NCBI GenBank assembly: GCA_021297985.1
Contig: JAJTGU010000072.1
Location: forward strand, 1-42,496
Reading direction: 5' to 3'
DNA: 42,496 nucleotides
From: Rubrivivax sp.
GTDB lineage: Bacteria > Pseudomonadota > Gammaproteobacteria > Burkholderiales > Burkholderiaceae_C
Shown here: piece after piece, positions 13,153 through 21,766 of the stretch
Layout of the letters: each line of letters opens with the position of its first letter
Position numbering within the stretch: position 1 is the first letter of the stretch
Position numbers and translations under genes: made by a program
The notes under the pieces: model-generated
Databases searched by the model: none
Told to the model about the DNA's origin: nothing
What the model saw: the letters and a program-made list of their open reading frames with translations, nothing else

Positions 13153-14184
13153 TCATTCCACGCGAAGGTTCAACTGCCGAACCAAACCACCCCAGCGCGC
13201 CACCTCCCTGCGGTTGTGCGCAGCAAACGCCTCGGGCGTGCCGCCCAGCACTGTGGCGCCCGTCTGTTCCAGCGCACGCTTCACCTCCGGCAGCGCGATC
13301 ACCTTGTTCAGTGCCGCGTTCAGTCGCTGCACCAGTGCAGTCGGTAGTCCTGGTGGGCCGTAGACGCCAAACCAGCCGCTGGCTTCAAAACCGCGCAGTT
13401 CGGGCACACCGCTTTCGCCCACTGTAGGCACGTTCAGCAGCTGCGAACTGCGCACCGCCGAAGTGACAGCCAATGCACGTGCGCGGCCATCCGCCACCGG
13501 ACCACGCGACACCACCGCGGTGTCGAACATCAGGCCCACTCGCCCGGCCAGGAAGTCGGGCAGGCCCTGTGCGCTGCTGCGATACGGGATGTGGACGCTG
13601 TGCGTGCCGGTTGCGGCCTTGAAGCTCTCTGCGACCAGGTGCGAGAGGGTTCCGTTGCCCGAACTCGCATAGTCCCAGCGCCCGGGCTCGCGCCGCAACA
13701 GAGCCACCAGCTCGACCAGCGTCGTGGCCGGCACCGAAGGGTGCACCATCACCACGTGCGGCACGCTGCACAACAGGATGATCGGCGTGAAGTCGCGCAG
13801 CGGGTCATAGGGCGGATTGGGGTAGAGGCTGGGTGCGATGGCGTGGTTGCTCACCGTGCCCCAGGCCAGCGTCAGGCCGTCGGGTGTGGCACGCGCCACC
13901 TCGGCAGCCCCCATCAAGCCACCCGCGCCGGGCTTGTTGTCGATGACGATGTCCTGGCCCAGCTCGCGCTGCAATGCCTCCATGATGGGCCGCGCCAGCA
14001 GGTCACTGGTCGCGCCCGCCGAGAACGGAATCACCAAGCGGACACGGCCGCCCTGTGCCCTCGCGGGCACTGCGACGGTGGGCAGCGCCAGCGCTACGGC
14101 AGTGCACTTCAGAGTGTTGCGCAGACATGTGCGCCGCTCAGGATCGGGCTGAGGGCGCTGCTGCGAACCCGGGGTGCTTGACAT
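13153..14184 (-). CDS. Bug/TctC-family tripartite tricarboxylate transporter substrate-binding protein
   Basis: RVRLVIPFSAGATSDLLARPIMEALQRELGQDIVIDNKPGAGGLMGAAEVARATPDGLTL... Confidence 0.93.
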   Translation of the reverse strand: MSSTPGSQQRPQPDPERRTCLRNTLKCTAVALALPTVAVPARAQGGRVRLVIPFSAGATSDLLARPIMEALQRELGQDIVIDNKPGAGGLMGAAEVARATPDGLTLAWGTVSNHAIAPSLYPNPPYDPLRDFTPIILLCSVPHVVMVHPSVPATTLVELVALLRREPGRWDYASSGNGTLSHLVAESFKAATGTHSVHIPYRSSAQGLPDFLAGRVGLMFDTAVVSRGPVADGRARALAVTSAVRSSQLLNVPTVGESGVPELRGFEASGWFGVYGPPGLPTALVQRLNAALNKVIALPEVKRALEQTGATVLGGTPEAFAAHNRREVARWGGLVRQLNLRVE

Positions 14185-14250
14185 GAAGTTTCTCCTCTTT
14201 CGAGTGGTGACTGTGTTTGCAGCCGCTTCGACATGCATCGGGCGGATGGG

Positions 14251-15237
14251 TTAGACGCGTGCAGGGGCGGGTGTCGTGAAGGCCTTGCAAGGGTCGTCAC
14301 GAGCTGCGGCAGGCGTAGTCCATACGATGTCGTAGAGCGTGTGCTGGCGCTCGGGAGTCGACGCTGGCTCATCGAACCCGATCGTGAGCACATGTGCGCG
14401 GGGCAGCCGCCGACTCAGCAAGGCCGGTACACCGTAGTCGCGCCGCACGTGGCCGTTTCCAGCCAGCAGGATCACCGGCCGCAGGCCGGGCGTCGACGGT
14501 GAGAGCTTCAGCTGCTCCATGAGGGAGTGCGCCATCGCGGCGTCTCGGCCTTGCTGGGCCGCCACCATGCCCGGCATTCGGCTGGCGCTCAGGTGCCCAC
14601 AGTGGCCCTGCATCAGGTCGTGCTCCAGCGCGGCGCGCGCATTGCTGGTCAAGGGTGCAGCGGCGATCCAAGGTACCAGTTCGGCCGGCAAGACATCCGC
14701 ACCCTCGCGCGCCAGCCGTCGCGCTGCGTCGCGTTCGAGGTTGCCGCCGCGCAGCGGCATGCCGGCGCGGGCGATGGCGGCAAACAGCGGTTCGTGCAAG
14801 GGCCAGCGCCAGCCCTTGATGTCGAAGCCGCTGGCCTGCAGCGCCGCGCGCAGCGCGTCGCCTGTCATGCCCGTCGCCAGCGCGGGCGCTGAACCGCGCG
14901 GCAGGTGCTCGACCACCACGGGGGTGGGTGCGCCCAATGCGGCGAGCAGTGCTGCACGGCGCGCATGGTGATGCGGGTTGTCGTGCAACTCGCCCAGCAG
15001 CACGATCTCGGCGTCGCGCATCCTGCGGGCCACGTCCGCTGGCGACAGTGTCACGCCGGTTACGGTGTCGACGATGCGATCCCCGGTCTTTGCCACCTTG
15101 CTCGTGCAGCCGGCGAATGCAGCAGCTGACATCGCGAGCCAGGACCGCCGCGTGCAGCGCAACGCAAGCGGGCGCAGTTGCTGGGTGGCGGCCAATGCCA
15201 CAAAGCGGACGGCGAGCGCCTTCAATAGGATCGTCAT
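14251..15237 (-). CDS. ChaN family (heme-binding uptake, Tiki-like) lipoprotein
   Basis: IVLLGELHDNPHHHARRAALL...VVVEHLPRGS...VILLAGNGHVRRDYGVPALL...YDIVWTTP. Confidence 0.87.
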   Translation of the reverse strand: MTILLKALAVRFVALAATQQLRPLALRCTRRSWLAMSAAAFAGCTSKVAKTGDRIVDTVTGVTLSPADVARRMRDAEIVLLGELHDNPHHHARRAALLAALGAPTPVVVEHLPRGSAPALATGMTGDALRAALQASGFDIKGWRWPLHEPLFAAIARAGMPLRGGNLERDAARRLAREGADVLPAELVPWIAAAPLTSNARAALEHDLMQGHCGHLSASRMPGMVAAQQGRDAAMAHSLMEQLKLSPSTPGLRPVILLAGNGHVRRDYGVPALLSRRLPRAHVLTIGFDEPASTPERQHTLYDIVWTTPAAARDDPCKAFTTPAPARV

Positions 15238-15521
15238 CGGCGATGCACCTTGCTGTCAGAGGCAAGAGAAGGGGATGGCAAGTCAGATGCTGATGGCACT
15301 GGCACCCACCAAAACACCAGCGCCGACAGTGTCGCAACAAGCGCCATGACTGCGGCCGTGTGCGTTTGGTTGCGACGATCGGCTTGGCGTCGGTATTCCG
15401 CCTGTGTCGGTACGCCCGTGACCCGCGGAGGGCGGGTGGGGTCAGCATCCCCATCGACACCTTCCAAGCGGCCACCTGAACAACGGACTCTCGCGCGGTC
15501 GATGGCTTTAGCCCGGCGCAT
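15234..15521 (-). CDS. Small single-TM hypothetical protein, coupled to chaN
   Basis: 95 aa: MRRAKAIDRARV...AEYRRQADRRNQTHTAAVMALVATLSALVFWWVPVPSAS...; 14-nt overlap with the DUF2325 ORF and ATGA overlap with chaN. Confidence 0.65.
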   Translation of the reverse strand: MRRAKAIDRARVRCSGGRLEGVDGDADPTRPPRVTGVPTQAEYRRQADRRNQTHTAAVMALVATLSALVFWWVPVPSASDLPSPSLASDSKVHRR

Positions 15522-16692
15522 GCTCGGCTCCCTTTGCAAGTGCCAACGCCCTGTCCAACCGGGAAAGGCTGGGCCGGTCCAGATAAACGCAGGGTGTACC
15601 GGTGCGATCGCAGTGACGCTTCACCCGGTGATAGGCCTCGTGGTTGATGCACCCAGCCTGGCAGATGACGACATCGGCGCGGCCCAGGCGTGCATCCAGC
15701 GAATGCGCGCTGTCTTCAATGCCACCGTCGTGGTGTTCGAAGCGACCACCCAGTTTCTCGATCCGCCCGCGGTAGCGCGCCACAGCATGCTGGATTCCGC
15801 CCACGCAAAGCACACGCTGGCCAGCCACAGCCAACTGGGCCGATGGCATTGCGGCAGGCGCAGGCGCTGTGGCCTCTACGGACATCCGGTCTGGGGCAGG
15901 ATCGCTCGCACGGGCGCGAGGGCCGTCCTCGGGCCGCTCAACTCGGCGATGGACTGGCGCCGGAGCGACCGTCGCTTGGGCACCAAGCTGCAGCCGCGCC
16001 ACTTCGCCCTGCAGCCGGGCGATTTCCAGCTGGGCCTGTCGCAGCATCGCCGCCGAACGCCGGTGCTGCGCAGTCAAGCGCGACTGCAGGTCCTCGGCAT
16101 GCCGGCGGGTCTGTTGATCCTTGGCTGCAGTCTGCTGCTGGGCCATCGTCAGAACGACGCTCCGGCGTGCATGTGCGAACGCCCAGGCGCGAGCCTCGTA
16201 CAGCAAGTCCGATTGCACGGTCTCGCCCAGCGCATGGGTCAACACGGCCCACAACACCGCGGGTACGCCGGCGGGCGGGCTGTCTTCGGCGAGGGCGCAG
16301 GCCCAGGTTGCTCGCAACGCGGTTTCGTCCTTCACTGCGGTCACGTTGCGCAAAGCCGGGGCGTGCTTGGCGTCGAGCTGCTTGTGCATGGCCTCTGACA
16401 GAGGGTTGCGGGTCGCCAGGGCGTGCACAGCGCTGTACAGCACATCCGCGTCTCGTCCCCGCAGCAGGCACCGGCCCTTGTGCAGCCGCCCCATCGTGCG
16501 TGCGACCTCGCGCCGAAGCGTTTCGGTCGTGAAGCTCAGTGCCAGCAGCAGTTCGTGGGCCTGGGTGGGTAGCTGCCAAAGGCGGCGTCGCTGGCTGCCT
16601 TGTGCGGAGTTCCCAGCGATCCGTGTGCCGGTTGAAACGTCTGGCGCCGCATCCGGGCAAACGCGGCCGAGAGGCAGATGCGCCGCTGTCAT
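15508..16692 (-). CDS. DUF2325 domain-containing protein
   Basis: C-terminus RVLCVGGIQHAVARYRGRIEKLGGRFEHHDGGIEDSAHSLDARLGRADVVICQAGCINHEAYHRVKRHCDRTGTPCVYL matches the DUF2325 pattern; coiled-coil middle. Confidence 0.85.
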   Translation of the reverse strand: MTAAHLPLGRVCPDAAPDVSTGTRIAGNSAQGSQRRRLWQLPTQAHELLLALSFTTETLRREVARTMGRLHKGRCLLRGRDADVLYSAVHALATRNPLSEAMHKQLDAKHAPALRNVTAVKDETALRATWACALAEDSPPAGVPAVLWAVLTHALGETVQSDLLYEARAWAFAHARRSVVLTMAQQQTAAKDQQTRRHAEDLQSRLTAQHRRSAAMLRQAQLEIARLQGEVARLQLGAQATVAPAPVHRRVERPEDGPRARASDPAPDRMSVEATAPAPAAMPSAQLAVAGQRVLCVGGIQHAVARYRGRIEKLGGRFEHHDGGIEDSAHSLDARLGRADVVICQAGCINHEAYHRVKRHCDRTGTPCVYLDRPSLSRLDRALALAKGAEHAPG

Positions 16693-17078
16693 CAGCTCAC
16701 CTTGGAGGGCAGACCGAGTTGCTCGCCGACACACTGGACTCGCGCTTGCAGCTGTGCAGGCGTCTGGGCATTGTGACGAGGGGTCCCTTTCCACAAGCTC
16801 GTCAGGCGCGCCAGCGGCCATGCCGTCTGCTCCAGGCAAGCGGCGCGCCACGGCCAGGGCAGTGCCTCGTCGGCTGCTGTTTGCAGCAGGACCGCCAGCG
16901 TGCGGCGCTGGATGCCGTCCTCGTTGTGAGGCTGCTGCCGCGACAGGCGACGACCGAACTGGATGTAGAGATGAAGCGCGCCCAGCCCTTGCGGGTTGTA
17001 GGCACAGCGCACGCCCAAGCCGATCCGGTCCCAGCGCATTTCAAGCACCGATGGCACCAAGCTGTCCGCGGGATTCAT
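16692..17078 (-). CDS. Hypothetical protein (128 aa) in heme operon
   Basis: MNPADSLVPSVLEMRWDRIGLGVRCAYNPQGLGALHLYIQFGRRLSRQQPHNEDGIQRRTLA...; TGATG overlap with the DUF2325 start, ATGA overlap with the upstream micro-ORF. Confidence 0.65.
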   Translation of the reverse strand: MNPADSLVPSVLEMRWDRIGLGVRCAYNPQGLGALHLYIQFGRRLSRQQPHNEDGIQRRTLAVLLQTAADEALPWPWRAACLEQTAWPLARLTSLWKGTPRHNAQTPAQLQARVQCVGEQLGLPSKVS

Positions 17079-17152
17079 GTGGCCCGGACTCCATCAGCCC
17101 GCACCCGCGCGAGCGCGGCGAAGCTGGAATTGAAGTCTGTTGATTCCTGCAT
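17075..17152 (-). CDS. 25-aa micro-ORF
   Basis: MQESTDFNSSFAALARVRADGVRAT*, AAGGAG RBS 9 nt upstream of the ATG; ATGA overlap with the next gene. Confidence 0.4.
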   Translation of the reverse strand: MQESTDFNSSFAALARVRADGVRAT

Positions 17153-17174
17153 CGCAAACGGCTCCTTCAGTCGG

Positions 17175-17882
17175 TCAACCCGCCAGCGCAAAGCGCACCG
17201 GAAATTCGACCCAGCTGTCGATGGCCTGGCCGTCTTGGGTGGCTGGGACGAAGCGACACCCTCGGATCTGTTGCAACGCGGCGTCGTCAAACAATCGCCA
17301 GCCACTGCCCGCCAGCAGTTGCACGTCGGCCGGACGCCCTTCGATGTCGACCTTCACGCGCAACAGGACGGCGCCTTCGATGCCCCGCTCGCGCAGCGCG
17401 GCCGGGTGGCGCGCTGGCGGACAGTGACGATGGTCCGCAAGGGCCTGCACCCGCCGCGGGGTTTGCGCCGGAGCGACTTGTGGTGTCGGCGTGGAAAGGG
17501 TGGCCACGGGTTCGGCGGGCGACTCCGCGAACCCAGACGCCACAGGCGGCACTGCAGGCATCGCCTGGGCCACAGCGAGTGTGTCGCCAGCCGTTGGCAG
17601 CAGCCACGGCACCGCAGCTGGATCGGGCAGGGTCACCTGGGATTCAGAGGGCAAACGCCGCGCCGCGGCAGGGCGGGATGTGGGCTCCGTCGCCCGTGGC
17701 CAAGGGTGCGAAGGATGCAGGGTCGCCCAGATGGGCCGCCGCGTGTCGAGCGCAGCAGCCCAGGGGTGGGACGGGAGCCCGGCAGGTCCGGCCGCCAACA
17801 ACATCCAGGCCAGCCAGGCATGGGCCGCACACACCAGCACCAGGGCGGGCGGGTGACGCCGAATGCGGCCCGGCGGCGTCAT
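17175..17882 (-). CDS. tonB: Energy transducer TonB (operon-dedicated)
   Basis: N-terminal TM anchor, Pro-rich spacer, C-terminus LRERGIEGAVLLRVKVDIEGRPADVQLLAGSGWRLFDDAALQQIRGCRFVPATQDGQAIDSWVEFPVRFAL. Confidence 0.88.
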   Translation of the reverse strand: MTPPGRIRRHPPALVLVCAAHAWLAWMLLAAGPAGLPSHPWAAALDTRRPIWATLHPSHPWPRATEPTSRPAAARRLPSESQVTLPDPAAVPWLLPTAGDTLAVAQAMPAVPPVASGFAESPAEPVATLSTPTPQVAPAQTPRRVQALADHRHCPPARHPAALRERGIEGAVLLRVKVDIEGRPADVQLLAGSGWRLFDDAALQQIRGCRFVPATQDGQAIDSWVEFPVRFALAG

Positions 17883-18697
17883 GCCGTGAGTCCCATCACC
17901 GCCGCGGGTGTGTTCGCGCGGCCAGCCAGCACCGCGATGCGACCGTGCTCAATCGCGATGCAACGCAGCCGTATCGCAAACAGCCGCTCCAGTGCCGGTA
18001 CGGCCCCCGATTCCGCCGCCAGATCCCCCACCAGTCGCCCGTTCTGCACCAGCCACAGCCGATCGAACCCCGCCAGCGCCTGGTTCAGGTCGTGCAGCAC
18101 CGCCACCAAGGCATGGTTGCGGGTCCGGGCAAAGTCCCGCAGCGCGTCCATCAGCTCGAACTGCAAACCGGGGTCCAGTGCGGCCAGAGGTTCATCGACC
18201 AGCAACAGGCCTTCATGGACGTCCCACAGCTGGGCCAGCACTCGCGCCAGCTGCACACGGGCCTGCTCTCCGCCGGACAAGGTGTCAAAGCGGCGCCCAG
18301 CGAGATGGCCGGCACAAGCCGCCGACAAGGCTTGCGTCACGATCCTTGCCTGATCGCGGTCGGGCTCGCGCGCGATGCGCCCCAGCGCCACCACCAACTC
18401 CACCGGCATGCCAAAGGCCACCGCGTGCGACTGCGGCAAGACTGCGCGCCGCTGGGCGAGTTGCGGTGCCGGCCACTGCGCCAGCGGCTCGCCCCGCAGC
18501 GCCACTTGCCCACCGTGGGCCCGGCGTTCACCGGCCATCAGGCGCAGCAGCGTCGACTTGCCGGCGCCGCTCGGACCCAGGATGGCGACCCGCTCCCCAG
18601 CGGTCAGTGTCAGGTCGAATGGCCCAAAGCCGCGGCCTGGCAACTGGGTCGTCGCGCCTTGCAACTGCAGCAGAGCCGTGGCCCGCGTCGACCTCAT
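17879..18697 (-). CDS. hmuV: Heme ABC transporter ATP-binding protein
   Basis: Walker A GPSGAGKSTLL, signature LSGGEQARVQLARVLAQL, Walker B LLLVDEPLAALD; hemin cluster context. Confidence 0.93.
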   Translation of the reverse strand: MRSTRATALLQLQGATTQLPGRGFGPFDLTLTAGERVAILGPSGAGKSTLLRLMAGERRAHGGQVALRGEPLAQWPAPQLAQRRAVLPQSHAVAFGMPVELVVALGRIAREPDRDQARIVTQALSAACAGHLAGRRFDTLSGGEQARVQLARVLAQLWDVHEGLLLVDEPLAALDPGLQFELMDALRDFARTRNHALVAVLHDLNQALAGFDRLWLVQNGRLVGDLAAESGAVPALERLFAIRLRCIAIEHGRIAVLAGRANTPAAVMGLTA

Positions 18698-19767
18698 GCA
18701 TGGCCCCCTTGCTGACGGGCCATCGTGCGCAGCATCAACAGGAACATCGGCGCGCCGATCAAGGCGGTGAAGATGCCGACCGGGATCTCGGCCGGGATGG
18801 CGACCGTGCGCGCCACCGTGTCGGCCACCACCAGCAGCAGCGCGCCGGCGGCCATCGCCAGCGGCAGCACCCGGCGCTGGTCGCCCCGGGCCAGCCCGCG
18901 CACCAGATGCGGCGCCATCAGGCCGATGAAGCCGATCAGCCCGCACCAGGCCACGGCCAGCGCGCACAGCACCGCCACCACCACGATCAGGCGCATGCGC
19001 AGGCCGGCCACGTCCACGCCCACATGTGCGGCTGCCGCTTCTCCCAGCGCCAGTGCGTTGAGTGCATGGGCCAGCCGGCGCGATTGCCACAGCGCTGCAG
19101 CCAAGGCCACAGCGAGCACGGCCACGACCGCCCAGGTGGCGCCGGCGATGGAGCCCAGCGTCCAGAAGGTGAGACTGCGCAGTTGCTCGTCAGTGGCCAG
19201 GTAGGTGCACAGTCCCACCAGAGCGCCGGCCAGCGCGTTGAGTGCCAGGCCGGTGAGCAGCAGGCCGGCGACCGAGCCCGGCGTGAGCCAGCGCGCCAAC
19301 CGTTCCAGCCCGAAGCACACGGCCAGGGCGCCGACAAACGCCGAGGCTGGCAAGACCCACACGCGCCAGGCCAAGGGCACCGCAGCGGCCGATGCGGCAA
19401 ACACGGTGAGCACCAGCGCCACCGCGCACACGGCGCCGCTGGTCACGCCCAGCAGGCCGGGGTCGGCCAAAGGATTGCGGAACAGGCCCTGCGTGAGCGC
19501 TCCGGCCAGCCCCAGGGCGGCGCCCACGCAGGCCGCCAGCAGGGCACGTGGCAGCCGCAGTTCCCACAACACGTAGGCGCCGGCGGTGGCGGGTGCATCG
19601 CCTGCCCAGGCCCACCAGTCATGGGCCGACACGGGCACGGCACCCAGTTGCACGGCAACGGCCAGCGCCAGCAGCAGGGCGAGCACCAGCGCAGGCCCCG
19701 CCGCGAGCGTGACGGCACGTCGCGGCATCACCGCGCCGGCCGCGTCGGTGGCGGTGGCGGTGTTCAT
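18694..19767 (-). CDS. hmuU: Heme ABC transporter permease (FecCD family)
   Basis: WELRLPRALLAACVGAALGLAGALTQGLFRNPLADPGLLGVTSGA; multi-TM. Confidence 0.94.
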   Translation of the reverse strand: MNTATATDAAGAVMPRRAVTLAAGPALVLALLLALAVAVQLGAVPVSAHDWWAWAGDAPATAGAYVLWELRLPRALLAACVGAALGLAGALTQGLFRNPLADPGLLGVTSGAVCAVALVLTVFAASAAAVPLAWRVWVLPASAFVGALAVCFGLERLARWLTPGSVAGLLLTGLALNALAGALVGLCTYLATDEQLRSLTFWTLGSIAGATWAVVAVLAVALAAALWQSRRLAHALNALALGEAAAAHVGVDVAGLRMRLIVVVAVLCALAVAWCGLIGFIGLMAPHLVRGLARGDQRRVLPLAMAAGALLLVVADTVARTVAIPAEIPVGIFTALIGAPMFLLMLRTMARQQGGHA

Positions 19768-20636
19768 GCGGCCCTGCCGTGCAGCGCGTCGGCCAGCGCC
19801 ACCACGGCGTGCGGCAGGCGCGGGCCGAAGCCCAGAAGGAACAGCGCTTCCAGCGCCACGACTCGCCGCGCCCGGCCCGCAGGCGTGTGCGCCAGGCCCG
19901 GCGCCTTGAGCAGGCCGTCGATGCCGCCGGCGGCCTGCAGGCCCTGTTCGGTGGCCAGGATCACGTCGGGCGCGGCCGCTATGGCGGCTTCGGGCGTCAG
20001 CGGCTTGTAGCCGTCGACATGGCCCAGCACGTTGACGGTGCCGGCGTAGCGCAGCATCGCGTCGGCGGCCGTGCCGCTGCCTGACACCCGCACCTGTGCC
20101 ATGCTGTGCGACAGCACGAACAGCACACGCGGGGCCGGTTTGCCCGTGGCCGCGCGCTTCGCGGTCTGGTCTTGCACCTGAGCCCAGCGTTGCTGCAGTC
20201 CGGCAACCAGCGCGCGGCCCGCCTCGACCCGGCCACTCAGTTCCGCCAGCCGCTGCGTCCGGGCGACGACGCCTTCAAACCGGTGGTCCGCGTCCAGCAT
20301 CGCCAAGGGCACGCGTGCCGATTCGATCTGCCGCAGCACGGCCGGTGGCCCGGCCTCTTGCGAGGCCACCACCAGCGTGGGGCGCAGCGACAGCACGCCT
20401 TCGGCCGACAGCGCACGGGCGTAGCCCACGCTGGGCAACTGCCGCGCCGCGTCGGGGAACAGCGAGGTGGTGTCGGCGCCCACCAGGTCACCTTGTGCGC
20501 CCAATGCGTACAGTGTCTCGGTCAGCGCACCGCCGACACTGACGATGCGCCGCGCCGACGTGGCCCACGCGGCCGGTACGGCCCACACGGCTCCCGAGCC
20601 GATCAGCCAGGCGCGGCGCGTGGTCGCGAACGTCAC
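19764..20636 (-). CDS. hmuT: Heme ABC transporter substrate-binding protein
   Basis: RRIVSVGGALTETLYALGAQGDLVGADTTSLFPDAARQLPSVGYARALSAEGVLSLRPTLVVASQEAGPP; GTG start with GTGA overlap. Confidence 0.93.
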   Translation of the reverse strand: MTFATTRRAWLIGSGAVWAVPAAWATSARRIVSVGGALTETLYALGAQGDLVGADTTSLFPDAARQLPSVGYARALSAEGVLSLRPTLVVASQEAGPPAVLRQIESARVPLAMLDADHRFEGVVARTQRLAELSGRVEAGRALVAGLQQRWAQVQDQTAKRAATGKPAPRVLFVLSHSMAQVRVSGSGTAADAMLRYAGTVNVLGHVDGYKPLTPEAAIAAAPDVILATEQGLQAAGGIDGLLKAPGLAHTPAGRARRVVALEALFLLGFGPRLPHAVVALADALHGRAA

Positions 20637-21754
20637 GGCAGGCACGGCGACTCCTCGAAGTCCGCGCGGTCGCCCACCAGGCCATCGATCAGCTCGCGCC
20701 AGGCGCACAGCTCGGGGCGGCCGGGCTTGCGCTCGCCGAATAGCATGGCGATGGTCTCGCCCTGTGCGTCGAACAGCTCCAGCGACGTCACCAGGCCGTC
20801 GCTGGTGGGCTTTCGCACCAGCCACGCGGAAGCGATGTGGTCTTCGCGCAGATGCAGGTTGAAACCCGGATCCAGCACGTTCAGCCAAGGGCCCATCACC
20901 ACGACCTTGTTCACTGGGCCGGTGTGGATCTGGATCATCCCGGGGTTGCCGACAAACACCATGATCGGCGTGCCGGTGCTGGCTGCGCCCGACAACACCT
21001 GCTGCGCGCAGGCGGCGTCCACTGGGCGCACGAAACGCGGTTCGGCCAGGCGCAGCGCCTGTGTGCGCGTGACGCCGTGCGTGCGCAGGAGGCCGAAGAA
21101 CTCGTGCGTGTCGCGCATCGAGGCCCAGGCGTGGTGGAACGCCGCGACATCGATGTCGGCGTCAGGCTTCTGCGCGGCTGGCACCTGTGGCGCAGTGGGT
21201 TCAAGTCCGGGCGCGCCCTCCGCGTCCTCGAAGTCCACCACCAGCCGATCCCAGGCCGCCAGGTCGGTCGCAGGCTTGACGAACACCTTGTGCACCGCCG
21301 TGCCGCTGGCGTCGAAGAACTGCAGGCTGCGCTGCACGCCCTTGTCGCGGGACTCATCCACCGCAAAGCCGTGCGCCCAGCGGCTGTAGAACACGCGCAG
21401 GTCGATGTCTCCACCCAGCGCCAGGCCCATTTCGCGGCCGGCCGGGCCGTTCGCGCTGATGTGGCGGTAAGTGCCGGTCTTCTCGTGCACGCAGGATGCG
21501 TTGCGTGTCAGCGCCATCACGGGGCCCACGGGTTCGAGCGCTGCGATCACGCGGGGCCATTCGGGGCGCAAGCGCCGCGCCCGCAGGCCATGCAGCCGTG
21601 GACTGGCATTCACATGCGCAGCGATCAGCTCGCCTTCGCTGACGCCCAGCTGCGCAGCGATGTCACGGTGGCGCGATGCACCGGCGCGGCGCGCCGTCTG
21701 GTACGCCTCGCGCAGGTGTTCACAGGGATCGGCGGCGATGTCGAGCGTGCTCAT
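20633..21754 (-). CDS. hmuS: Hemin-degrading factor / heme transport protein
   Basis: 373 aa duplicated ChuS/HmuS fold; LREAYQTARRAGASRHRDIAAQLGVSEGELIAAH...RNASCVHEKTGTY...GLALGGDIDLRVFYSRW. Confidence 0.93.
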   Translation of the reverse strand: MSTLDIAADPCEHLREAYQTARRAGASRHRDIAAQLGVSEGELIAAHVNASPRLHGLRARRLRPEWPRVIAALEPVGPVMALTRNASCVHEKTGTYRHISANGPAGREMGLALGGDIDLRVFYSRWAHGFAVDESRDKGVQRSLQFFDASGTAVHKVFVKPATDLAAWDRLVVDFEDAEGAPGLEPTAPQVPAAQKPDADIDVAAFHHAWASMRDTHEFFGLLRTHGVTRTQALRLAEPRFVRPVDAACAQQVLSGAASTGTPIMVFVGNPGMIQIHTGPVNKVVVMGPWLNVLDPGFNLHLREDHIASAWLVRKPTSDGLVTSLELFDAQGETIAMLFGERKPGRPELCAWRELIDGLVGDRADFEESPCLP

Positions 21755-21766
21755 GGCGGGTTCCTC

